From assembly GCA_036267975.1 (NCBI GenBank), contig DATAVA010000043.1:1-64000 (forward strand): a stretch of DNA of 64,000 bases, in the 5' to 3' direction. The notes beneath the pieces are model-generated. The model searched no databases. It saw only the letters and a program-made list of their open reading frames with translations, and had not been told where the DNA came from. The position numbers and the translations under genes are program-made. This DNA is from DAIDKA01 sp036267975. Lineage in GTDB: Bacteria; Pseudomonadota; Gammaproteobacteria; Steroidobacterales; Steroidobacteraceae. Of this stretch, positions 26,601-33,939 are shown one piece after another. Positions within the stretch are counted from its first letter, which is position 1; every line of letters starts with the position of its first letter.

Positions 26601-26931
26601 CCCGACCGGGCGCGCCGGTGAGTTCGTCGCCGGCGTCCGCTATCGCGCCTGGCAGCCACCGAATGCATTGCATCCGACCATTGGGGTCCATGCGCCCCTG
26701 ACGTTCGATTTACGGGATCTGTGGATGGAAAGGTCGCTGGGAGGCTGTCAGTATCACGTCATGCATCCTGGTGGCCGCAATTACGCAACCTTTCCGGTGA
26801 ATGCCTTTGAGTCCGAGAGCCGGCGTCTGGCCCGCTTCTTTCGCATGGGCCACACCCCCGGGCGGGTTACCGTGCCGCCCGAGGAGCCCTCGCTCGAACT
26901 GCCGTTTACTTTGGATTTGCGCCGCAGCTGA
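23626..26931 (+). CDS. Transglutaminase-like protein with DUF2126 domain
   Basis: This 1101-residue protein has an N-terminal transglutaminase-like domain with the complete triad: C180 in GSCRDSSW, H229 in DLHAWCEV and D245 in GLDPTSG. A very long DUF2126 region (about 300-1100) includes LTMGGEPTFVSIDDPDGPEW, EVNIHPSASW and HTGTGGGNHFVLGG. Such proteins usually are about 1100 residues, so it is full length. The region is proposed to have a glutamine-synthetase-like or amidoligase relation; the reaction is unknown. The start is the TTG at 23626, with GGAG seven bases before it and sequence matching the family opening (IHIALNHVTHYRYDR). Two further cluster genes follow after 12 bases. Confidence 0.92.
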   Translation: MSIHIALNHVTHYRYDRAVALGPQVIRLRPAPHCRTRILSYSLTVTPAEHFVNWQQDPQANYLARVSFPHHARELRIEVDLVAEMAVLNPFDFFLEPYAQRFPFAYEAADQRDLAAYLTCLPLTPRMQDYLARIPRTPVVTVDFLVQLNQSLAREVRYLIRMEPGVQAPEETLAKGSGSCRDSSWLLVQLLRHLGLAARFASGYLVQLVADVKSLDGPSGTDHDFTDLHAWCEVYLPGAGWIGLDPTSGLLAGEGHIPLACTPEPSSAAPVSGLVEDSEVKFEHVMRIDRIWEAPRVTRPYTETQWAQIDAVGHEIDRQLAALDVRLTMGGEPTFVSIDDPDGPEWNTTALGADKRQRAAQLFHLLRSRYAPQGLAHFGQGKWYPGEPLPRWSLNCFWRSDGEPIWGNGELLADESGDYEVSADTAQRLLELVAARLGLTAANILPAYEDGFHYQWRARRLPVNVDTMASNLEDPLEQARLARVFAQGVPNAVGYVLPLSRNALGTQWRSVAWLLRQEHCYLIPGDSPLGLRLPLESLPWVKPGDYPAVHLPDPSQQFPALPSAAQIRARLCAGPDPASAARAGAGPGRVPKPQQSADWITRTAMCAEPRDGVLYVFMPPTDHLEEYLELVAAVESAAEALAQPVILEGYEPPKDPRLQRFSVTPDPGVIEVNIHPSASWADLVARTTHLYEQAHQSRLSTEKFMLDGRHTGTGGGNHFVLGGATAPDSPFLRRPDLLRSLVSYWHNHPSLSYLFSGLFIGPTSQAPRIDEARNDSLYELEIAFQQLPEPGAECPPWLVDRLFRNLLTDVTGNTHRAEFCIDKLFSPDGPAGRNGLLELRAFEMPPHARMSLAQQLLLRSLVARFWRAPYQPARLARWGTELHDRFMLPYFVERDFADVIAEQNAAGHALQTDWFAPHFAFRFPKYGDFAACGAEVELRQALEPWHVMGEQGAAGGAVRYVDSSVERLQVKVTGLAPDRFAITCNGRRLPLRPTGRAGEFVAGVRYRAWQPPNALHPTIGVHAPLTFDLRDLWMERSLGGCQYHVMHPGGRNYATFPVNAFESESRRLARFFRMGHTPGRVTVPPEEPSLELPFTLDLRRS

Positions 26932-26943
26932 CAGTCACGATCG

Positions 26944-29415
26944 ATGAGCAGAATCATCCGACCCGCTGCCCCGGGAGCCGCCTATCTGGGTGGTTATGCG
27001 GCCGATGCGCGCCGTTACGACGAACTCCTCGACGGCACCGGCGCCATCCGGCCGCATTGGAAGGCCTTGTTTGACCGGCTGGATACCGAGCCTGGCGCGG
27101 ACGTGACGCGCCGGGGCATCGAGTTGACCCGCAGGCTGATCACCGAAAGCGGCGTCACCTACAATGTCTATGCGGACCCGAAGGGTGCCGATCGGCCCTG
27201 GGCCCTGGATCCGCTGCCGTTGATGATTTCGGCGACCGAATGGCGCCTGATCGAACGCGGCGTCGCCCAGCGTGCGCGCGTGCTCGAGGCTCTGCTGGCT
27301 GATCTGTATGGCCCGCAACGCCTGATTGCCGAGGGCGTGGTACCACCTGAGCTGCCCTTCGGTCATCCGAATTTTCTGTGGCCCGCGCACGGCATCGTGC
27401 CGGCGGGCGGCACCTGGCTGCACATCTATGCGGTGGATCTGGCGCGCGCGCCCGATGGCCGCTGGTGGGTGCTCGCCGATCGCACGCAGTCCCCGTCCGG
27501 TGCGGGCTACGCGCTGGAGAACCGCGAGATCATCGAGCAGGTGCTGCCGGATCCGCTGCGCGATCTGGACGTGCGCAAACTGCGCGGGTTCTTCGCCGCC
27601 CTGCGGGTGCACCTGCTGGAAAGTGTCGACCCGGGCGAGAGCGCGCTGGCCGTGGTGCTGACACCGGGTCCCTTCAACGAAACCTATTTCGAACACGCCT
27701 ACCTGGCGCGCCAGCTGGGCGTCGCGCTCGCCGAAGGCACCGATCTCACCGTGCGCAATGACACGGTGTATCTGAAGACCCTCGCGGGTCTGAAGCGGGT
27801 CCATGCGATCCTGCGGCGCCTCGATGACGATTTCTGTGATCCGCTGGAACTGCGCAGCGATTCGGCGCTGGGAGTGCCGGGTCTGTTGGGCGCGGTGCGT
27901 GCCGGGCGGGTGGTGCTCGCCAATGCCTTGGGCACCGGCGTGCTGGAATCGGCCGCGTGGCTGGGTTTTCACCCGGGAGTCGCCGAGCGCCTGTTCGACG
28001 AGGAACTCATCCTGCCATCCGTGGCAACCTGGTGGTGCGGGGAGGCCCCGGCACTGCAATACGTGCTGGCGAATATCAATGACCTGGTGATCGGCCCCGC
28101 CTACCCGAACCAGCACTTCGAGCCGGTGTTCGGCCGCGCGCTGATCGGGTCGGCGCGCGAGGCGATGATCACGCGACTGCGTACGCGTCCCTATGCCTAT
28201 GTGGCGCAGGAACATCTGGCCTTGTCACAGGCGCCGGTGCTGCGGGGCCAAGGCATATCCGGCTTCGCCGCCAAGGCAGTCACCATCCGCGTCTATGCTT
28301 TCGCCACCAGCGCGGGTCGCATCGTGATGCCGGGCGGTCTGGCCCGTGTCGCCACGGACGCCTCCGTCAATGCAGTGACCACTCAGCGTGGGGGTGCGAG
28401 CAAGGACATCTGGGTACTGCCTGACCCGCAGCAGACGGCGCCCCCGGGCGAGTCGACATCCGGATCGGCACGCACGAGCGCGCGGCAGGATCTGACGCCC
28501 TCGAGGCTGGTCGAGAACCTCTATTGGATGGGCCGCTATACCGTGCGCTGCGAGGACAAGGCGGGGCTGCTGCGCGCCACGCTCGCGGTGCGCGTAGATC
28601 CGCAGGTGTGGAGCAGCGCGGTGCGCATGTGCCGGGAGCTGGACGTGATCGCGGCGGACGTCGATCCGAAGACCAGCCTCCACGATGATGGCGATCCGCA
28701 CGGTCTGGTGGCGGACATCCGCCGCCTGAACTGGTGCGCGTCGCAGGTGCGCGGCCGGTTGTCCGCCGGCTGCTGGCAGGCCGTCTCGAGTCTGCAGCAG
28801 CAGCTGCACGCCAGCGTGCTCGCGCGCGAGGCACCGCGCCAGACCCTCGATCGGTTGCTGCTGTCGCTAGCCGCGCTGGCGGGGTTCGCGCTGGATGACA
28901 TGACGCAGGATGCCGGCTGGCGGCTGCTGCGCATCGGTCGCAGGCTGGAGCGCCTCCAGTTCGTAGCGCGACTGCTGGCGCAGCATCTGTCGACCGATAC
29001 GGCAAAGCAGCATGGCCCCGTGGAGTGGATGCTGAACGTGTGCGACAGCCTGAGGATCTATCGTCCCCGCTATGTCGCCGCACCCCGGCTGGGCCCGATG
29101 CTGGATCTGCTGATCCGCGACGCCGAGCATCCCCGCGCGCTCGCATTCCAGTCGCAGGCGATTACGCGGGACATGCACCGACTCACCGAGATTCTGCAGC
29201 TTGAGACTAGCGATGCCGTGGATGAGCCGATCCCCGTGCTGACGGACTCGCAACTGATGGTGCTGGAAGGTGACGGGCCAGCCGCCGCGGCCGCGCGCCT
29301 GCACCTTGCCGCACGGCTGCAGAAACTGGCCGCCGCCGCCGGCCGGTTCTCGGATCGCCTGTCCATGCGCCAGTTCTCGCATACCAGCCTCGATTCGCAC
29401 GCACTCGCATCATGA
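26944..29415 (+). CDS. Circularly permuted ATP-grasp fused to alpha-E domain
   Basis: This 823-residue fusion has an ATP-grasp part at about 1-500, with GVTYNVYADPKGADRPWALD, LADRTQSPSGAGYALENR, VVLTPGPFNETYFEHAYLAR and TTQRGGASKDIW. After a Ser/Thr/Gly-rich linker, an alpha-E domain starts near residue 520 (SRLVENLYWMGRYTVRCEDK) and runs to the C-terminus. The corresponding single-domain proteins are encoded at 22005 and 21000. The fusion confirms that ATP-grasp and alpha-E work together. In the segment matching LVIKPVDGSGG of the stand-alone protein, this one reads LVIGPAYPNQHF, so the Lys and Gly-rich loop are changed; one of the two paralogues may have altered nucleotide binding. Its stop overlaps the next gene by ATGA. 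Confidence 0.92.
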   Translation: MSRIIRPAAPGAAYLGGYAADARRYDELLDGTGAIRPHWKALFDRLDTEPGADVTRRGIELTRRLITESGVTYNVYADPKGADRPWALDPLPLMISATEWRLIERGVAQRARVLEALLADLYGPQRLIAEGVVPPELPFGHPNFLWPAHGIVPAGGTWLHIYAVDLARAPDGRWWVLADRTQSPSGAGYALENREIIEQVLPDPLRDLDVRKLRGFFAALRVHLLESVDPGESALAVVLTPGPFNETYFEHAYLARQLGVALAEGTDLTVRNDTVYLKTLAGLKRVHAILRRLDDDFCDPLELRSDSALGVPGLLGAVRAGRVVLANALGTGVLESAAWLGFHPGVAERLFDEELILPSVATWWCGEAPALQYVLANINDLVIGPAYPNQHFEPVFGRALIGSAREAMITRLRTRPYAYVAQEHLALSQAPVLRGQGISGFAAKAVTIRVYAFATSAGRIVMPGGLARVATDASVNAVTTQRGGASKDIWVLPDPQQTAPPGESTSGSARTSARQDLTPSRLVENLYWMGRYTVRCEDKAGLLRATLAVRVDPQVWSSAVRMCRELDVIAADVDPKTSLHDDGDPHGLVADIRRLNWCASQVRGRLSAGCWQAVSSLQQQLHASVLAREAPRQTLDRLLLSLAALAGFALDDMTQDAGWRLLRIGRRLERLQFVARLLAQHLSTDTAKQHGPVEWMLNVCDSLRIYRPRYVAAPRLGPMLDLLIRDAEHPRALAFQSQAITRDMHRLTEILQLETSDAVDEPIPVLTDSQLMVLEGDGPAAAAARLHLAARLQKLAAAAGRFSDRLSMRQFSHTSLDSHALAS

Positions 29416-30326
29416 GCACGCGGCAGCTATATCGGATTACGCATGAAACGCGGTACGCCTACGCCGCGAACGTCGTGCACTCACATCATCTGCTGCACCT
29501 CGTACCCCGCCCCGCCCCCAATCAGCAGTGCCTGGAACACGCGCTGCTGATTTCCCCGGCGCCCACCTGCCGGCGCGATGAGATCGACGCGTTCGGCAAT
29601 CCGGTAACGCGCATCGAACTTCAGAGCCCGCACCGCGATCTCAACGTGAGGACTGACATGCAGATCGCGGTTCATTCCCGGCCGAACGTGCCGGCCGATG
29701 AAACCCATCCCTGGGAGCGCGTCGCGAGCAGTCTCGCCTATCACGGTCATTGGCCGGCGCGCACCAATCTGGATATCTGCCGGTTCCGACACGAATCCGC
29801 GTACGTGCGCGTCAAACGCGCGTTTACGGACTTTGGTGCCGAGTGTTTCGTCCGCGGCAAGCCGGTGCTCAGCTGCGCCAGCGACCTGATGCGGACGCTG
29901 CACCGCGAGCTGCGCTATGCGCCGGGCGCGACCGACGTGTCCACGCCATTGATGGAAGTGCTGGAAAAACGCCATGGTGTGTGCCAGGACTTCGCGCACC
30001 TGATGATCGCGTGTCTGCGCTCGCGGGGCCTCGCGGCCCGCTATGTCAGCGGCTACATTCGCTCCGACCTCTCACCGACCGCGGCGCCGGAGGCGCCGCT
30101 GATCGGCGGCGGCGCATCGCACGCGTGGGTCGCGGTGTATAGTCCACCATTCGGCTGGATCGAGCTGGACCCGACCAACAATATCTGGGTCGGCATCGAG
30201 CACGTGGCCGTCGCATGGGGACGTGATTTCGGGGACGTCTCGCCATTGCGCGGAATCATCCTCGGAGGCGGCAGACACAAACTGTCCGTCAATGTCACGG
30301 TGGAGGCCCTCGACGCGCTGAACTGA
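29412..30326 (+). CDS. Transglutaminase-like protein with N-terminal beta domain
   Basis: This 304-residue protein opens with the bacterial transglutaminase-like N-terminal domain (LYRITHETRYAYAANVVHS). The catalytic domain follows, with the full triad: C191 in HGVCQDFAH, H237 in ASHAWV and D253 in ELDPTNN. No signal peptide is seen, so it should be cytoplasmic. It may act as a peptidase or amide-transferring enzyme on the product of the ATP-grasp ligases. Start and coupling are fixed by the ATGA overlap with the fusion gene. In other genomes a proteasome-related peptidase (Anbu) often belongs to this cluster; none is present here. Confidence 0.93.
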   Translation: MSTRQLYRITHETRYAYAANVVHSHHLLHLVPRPAPNQQCLEHALLISPAPTCRRDEIDAFGNPVTRIELQSPHRDLNVRTDMQIAVHSRPNVPADETHPWERVASSLAYHGHWPARTNLDICRFRHESAYVRVKRAFTDFGAECFVRGKPVLSCASDLMRTLHRELRYAPGATDVSTPLMEVLEKRHGVCQDFAHLMIACLRSRGLAARYVSGYIRSDLSPTAAPEAPLIGGGASHAWVAVYSPPFGWIELDPTNNIWVGIEHVAVAWGRDFGDVSPLRGIILGGGRHKLSVNVTVEALDALN

Positions 30327-30348
30327 CGCTTTGGGGCCTTGACCCAAG

Positions 30349-31572
30349 GTGCTTGAATTGGACGCCACTTCACAAGCTGTCACGCCCGCACAGGCCGTGC
30401 ACAAGACCGCGATGTCGGTACTGCTGGCCATCAGCTTCAGCCATCTGCTCAACGACATGATGCAATCGCTGCTCCCGGCGATATATCCGATGCTCAAGAG
30501 CGCCTATCAGCTGTCCTTCGTGCAGATCGGCCTGCTCACCTTCACCTACCAGATCACCGCATCGCTGCTGCAGCCCATCATCGGTGCATTCACGGATCGC
30601 AAGCCCAAGCCGTACTCCCTCGCGGTGGGCATGGGCTTCACGCTGTGCGGACTGCTGCTGCTCGCGGCGGCGCACAGCTTCCCGCTGCTGCTGATCGCAG
30701 CCGCGCTGGTCGGGACCGGCTCGAGCGTGTTTCATCCGGAATCCTCGCGCGTCGCCCGCATGGCCTCAGGCGGCGCCCACGGCCTGGCGCAGTCCATCTT
30801 CCAGGTCGGCGGCAACCTCGGTTCCGCGATTGGTCCACTGCTGGCGGCATTCATCGTGCTGCCTCTGGGACAGAAAAGCGTGGCGTGGTTCGGGCTGTGC
30901 GCGCTGCTGGGGATCTTCGTGCTCACCCAGGTCGGCCACTGGGCGCGCACGCACGGATTTGCGCGCCTTGCGCCGCGGGCCGTGAAGGCGGGCGTCGCGC
31001 CCGCGATGAGCGCGGCGCGGGTGCGCCGGGCCATCGTGGTGCTGCTGGCGCTGATATTCAGCAAGTACTTCTATCTCGCGAGTCTGACCAGCTACTACAC
31101 CTTCTATCTGATCGAGCATTTTCGCGTCGACGTGCGCAACGCGCAGATCATGCTGTTCACCTTCCTCGGTGCCGTGGCCCTCGGCACCATTTTCGGCGGT
31201 CCATTGGGTGATCGCTTCGGCCGCAAGATCGTGATCTGGGTGTCGATCCTGGGCGTACTGCCGTTCACACTGGCGTTGCCGCATGCCAACCTGCTCTGGA
31301 CGGGCGTGCTGACCGTGCCGATCGGCTTCATCCTGGCGTCGGCGTTTCCGGCGATCGTGGTGTATGCCCAGGAGCTGATGCCCGGCAAGACCGGCACGGT
31401 GGCCGGCCTGTTCTTTGGATTTGCCTTTGGCATGGGCGGAATCGGTGCCGCGGTGCTCGGCGCACTGGCCGATGCCACCAGCATCGAGTTCGTCTACCGC
31501 GTATGCGCGTGGCTGCCGCTGGTCGGTGCACTGGCCATCTTGCTGCCCAGGGTCGACGAGCGTCATGGCTAG
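30349..31572 (+). CDS. fsr: MFS efflux transporter, fosmidomycin-resistance type
   Basis: This 407-residue protein is a 12-helix major facilitator protein closely resembling E. coli Fsr along its whole length. Shared segments include SHLLNDMMQSLLPAIYPML, VGTGSSVFHPESSRVARM, GLAQSIFQVGGN, IFSKYFYLASLTSYYTFYL and GLFFGFAFGMGG. Fsr exports fosmidomycin when overproduced; its natural substrate is unknown. The N-terminus is uncertain: GTG 30349 is given, but TTG 30358 has AAGG eight bases upstream and would remove only three residues. It follows the transglutaminase gene by 22 bases on the same strand, though a functional link is not evident. Its stop is two bases from the convergent small ORF. 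Confidence 0.92.
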   Translation: MLELDATSQAVTPAQAVHKTAMSVLLAISFSHLLNDMMQSLLPAIYPMLKSAYQLSFVQIGLLTFTYQITASLLQPIIGAFTDRKPKPYSLAVGMGFTLCGLLLLAAAHSFPLLLIAAALVGTGSSVFHPESSRVARMASGGAHGLAQSIFQVGGNLGSAIGPLLAAFIVLPLGQKSVAWFGLCALLGIFVLTQVGHWARTHGFARLAPRAVKAGVAPAMSAARVRRAIVVLLALIFSKYFYLASLTSYYTFYLIEHFRVDVRNAQIMLFTFLGAVALGTIFGGPLGDRFGRKIVIWVSILGVLPFTLALPHANLLWTGVLTVPIGFILASAFPAIVVYAQELMPGKTGTVAGLFFGFAFGMGGIGAAVLGALADATSIEFVYRVCAWLPLVGALAILLPRVDERHG

Positions 31573-31574
31573 CG

Positions 31575-31796
31575 TTATTTCGCGGCCCGCCGCGGCGCCT
31601 CACTGAATCGGCCCACCGAAGCCTGCAGCGCGATCGCGAGCGCGCTCTCACCGCTCGTGAGGTCGGCCCACTTCAGTTCCATCCCCACGCGCCTGCCCTT
31701 GCGCGTGAGCTTGATGGATTGCGGAGTGAGGCTTATGACGTACTCGACGCCCTTGATGGTCAACGAGCGCTTCAAGGTCCTGGCAAGGGGAGTCAT
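31575..31796 (-). CDS. Small protein of unknown function (73 aa)
   Basis: This is a 73-residue basic protein with an ATG start. It has a beta-like first half (TIKGVEYVISLTPQSIKLTRKG) and a helical second half (DLTSGESALAIALQASV). Support that it is real: it fits precisely between fsr and the glgB leader, it uses the strand opposite fsr with a two-base gap, and its composition looks like a folded domain rather than frame noise. I recall small proteins with a similar pattern in other gammaproteobacteria but cannot name a family. No signal peptide or membrane segment. Function unknown. Confidence 0.6.
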   Translation of the reverse strand: MTPLARTLKRSLTIKGVEYVISLTPQSIKLTRKGRRVGMELKWADLTSGESALAIALQASVGRFSEAPRRAAK

Positions 31797-31819
31797 CGCC
31801 GATCCTTGAATCCGGCTTC

Positions 31820-31840
31820 AAAGCGAAGCGTGTTCGCTTT
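31820..31840. repeat. Perfect 8-base inverted repeat, possible hairpin
   Basis: AAAGCGAA (31820-31827) and TTCGCTTT (31833-31840) are separated by GCGTG and form a perfect stem. It lies just upstream of the small minus-strand gene and between fsr and glgB. It could stop transcription arriving from fsr or be an operator; no long T-run follows. Confidence 0.45.
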
Positions 31841-31917
31841 CACGATGTTGGCGGCTTGCGTTGAAGACCCGACTTTATGACGGGCGCCGCCGGCCAGCGG
31901 CCCGTGCCGGGCCCGCA

Positions 31918-31953
31918 ATTGCGCCAGTCGACTCCTACACGGTTTGGCGCAAT
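31918..31953. repeat. 9-base inverted repeat upstream of glgB
   Basis: ATTGCGCCA (31918-31926) and TGGCGCAAT (31945-31953) are perfect inverted copies with an 18-base spacer. They lie about 100 bases before the glgB ATG, in a gap that should hold the promoter of the alpha-glucan operon. This looks like a paired regulator half-site or a loop-forming element. Confidence 0.45.
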
Positions 31954-32049
31954 GCTGCATGCGGCCAGAGCGTAGCCTAACGACGGCGCAGACGATTAAA
32001 CGGCGCCTCATTCGGCCTCGCCCTTGGACACTCTTGCCGTTGAACATGA

Positions 32050-33939
32050 ATGAGTGACTTAGTGCCTGGTGAACAAGACATCTACCTGTTTCGCGAAGGA
32101 ACCCACGCGAACATCCATCGCCTGCTCGGCTGTCAGCTGCGCGGCGCCGAAGCCGGCGCGCGCTTCGCCGTGTGGGCCCCGAACGCAGCCGCGGTTTCTG
32201 TAATCGGGGACTGGAACGGCTGGAACCAGGATGCCGACCCGCTCGCGCCGCGCACCGATGCCTCGGGCATCTGGGAAGGCGTGGCCGCAGGCGTTCAGCA
32301 CGGCCAAGCCTACAAATATCGGATCGTATCCCGTAATGGCGGACGGGTGCTGGAAAAAGCCGACCCGGTGGGCTTTTACTGCGAGTCTCCGCCGGCCACC
32401 GCCTCGCGGGCCTGGGCACTGGATTACACCTGGCGCGACGCCGAATGGATGGGGAGGCGCGCGGCCCACAACGACCTTGATTCGGCAATGGTGGTCTATG
32501 AGGCGCACCTTGGCTCGTGGCGCCGCAAGGACGGCAGCTTCCTCAACTATCGCGAGCTCGCGCATGAACTGGCCGAGTACTTGAGCGATCTGGGCTTCAC
32601 GCACATCGAACTGATGCCGATCACGGAGCATCCGTTCTACGGGTCCTGGGGTTATCAAACGACGGGATATTTCGCACCGACAGCCCGTTATGGCACGCCG
32701 CAGGATCTGATGTATCTGGTCGATTATCTTCACCAGAAGGGAATCGGCGTCATCCTGGACTGGGTGCCCTCGCACTTTCCGACGGACGCCCATGGCCTGG
32801 CCGAATTCGATGGCACGAAGCTGTACGAGCATGCCGACCGCCGTCAGGGCTTTCACCCGGAATGGAATTCCGCCATTTTCAATTATGGTCGCAATGAGGT
32901 GCGCAGTTTCCTGATCTCCTCGGCGCTGTTCTGGTTCGAGAAATACCACATCGATGGTATTCGCGTGGATGGCGTGGCGTCGATGCTGTACCTGGATTAC
33001 GCGCGCAACGCCGGCGAATGGATTCCCAACCGCTTCGGTGGCAGAGAGAACCTGGAGGCGATTGAGTTTCTGCGGACGTTGAATGAAGCGCTCTACCGGG
33101 ATCATCCGGACGCCACGATGATCGCGGAGGAATCGACGGCGTGGCCGATGGTGTCGCGGCCTACCAGCATGGGTGGGCTTGGGTTCGGCCTGAAATGGAA
33201 TATGGGCTGGATGCACGATACGCTTGCCTTCATGCAGCAGGATCCGGTGTTCCGCAAGTATCACCACCAGAAACTGACGTTTTCGATGCTCTATGCATTC
33301 AACGAAAACTTCGTATTGCCGCTTTCGCACGATGAAGTCGTGTACGGCAAGGGTTCCCTGATCAGCAGGATGCCCGGCGATGATTGGCAGCAGTTCGCGA
33401 ATCTGCGGGCGCTGTATGGCTACATGTGGGGCCATCCCGGCAAGAAGCTGCTGTTCATGGGCGGGGAGTTTGCGCAGCGAGGCGAGTGGACGCACGATGG
33501 CGAGCTCGAGTGGTGGGTGACGCAGCGGCCCGAGCATGCCGGAGTGCGGCGCTGGATACGGGACCTGAACCGCGTGTACCGCGCCGAGCGCTCGTTGCAC
33601 GAGGTTGATTTTTCCCGCGACGGATTTGAATGGATCGATGCCGACAATTCACAGCTGAGCGTCACCTCATTCGTGCGCCGCAGCCCCGCTGGCGCACCCG
33701 TGCTGGTCGTGACGAACTTCACGCCAGTACCGCGCAGCAATTTTCTGCTGGGAATACCGCAGCGTGGCCTTTGGCGCGAAATCCTCAACAGTGACGCGCG
33801 CGAATACGGCGGCTCCGGATGGGGCAATCTCGGCTGCGTCGAATCAGCCCCGGTGGGAGCGCATGGCCGGCTGGATGCGCTGAACCTCAACGTGCCGCCA
33901 CTCGCCACCATCATGTTGCGATGGGAACCCGATGGTTAG
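32050..33939 (+). CDS. glgB: 1,4-alpha-glucan branching enzyme
   Basis: GlgB introduces alpha-1,6 branches into alpha-glucan by cutting an alpha-1,4 chain and moving it. This 629-residue protein has an N-terminal CBM48 domain (RFAVWAPNAAAVSVIGDWNGW), the GH13 barrel and a C-terminal beta domain. Catalytic residues are D307 (GIRVDGVASML), E360 (IAEEST) and D428 (LSHDEV). Their spacing of 53 and 121 residues equals that of E. coli GlgB. It is shorter than the E. coli enzyme because it lacks the extra N-terminal module. It leads the operon glgB-glgE-treS/mak; the next gene starts within its last eight bases. It branches the glucan made by GlgE. Confidence 0.96.
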   Translation: MSDLVPGEQDIYLFREGTHANIHRLLGCQLRGAEAGARFAVWAPNAAAVSVIGDWNGWNQDADPLAPRTDASGIWEGVAAGVQHGQAYKYRIVSRNGGRVLEKADPVGFYCESPPATASRAWALDYTWRDAEWMGRRAAHNDLDSAMVVYEAHLGSWRRKDGSFLNYRELAHELAEYLSDLGFTHIELMPITEHPFYGSWGYQTTGYFAPTARYGTPQDLMYLVDYLHQKGIGVILDWVPSHFPTDAHGLAEFDGTKLYEHADRRQGFHPEWNSAIFNYGRNEVRSFLISSALFWFEKYHIDGIRVDGVASMLYLDYARNAGEWIPNRFGGRENLEAIEFLRTLNEALYRDHPDATMIAEESTAWPMVSRPTSMGGLGFGLKWNMGWMHDTLAFMQQDPVFRKYHHQKLTFSMLYAFNENFVLPLSHDEVVYGKGSLISRMPGDDWQQFANLRALYGYMWGHPGKKLLFMGGEFAQRGEWTHDGELEWWVTQRPEHAGVRRWIRDLNRVYRAERSLHEVDFSRDGFEWIDADNSQLSVTSFVRRSPAGAPVLVVTNFTPVPRSNFLLGIPQRGLWREILNSDAREYGGSGWGNLGCVESAPVGAHGRLDALNLNVPPLATIMLRWEPDG

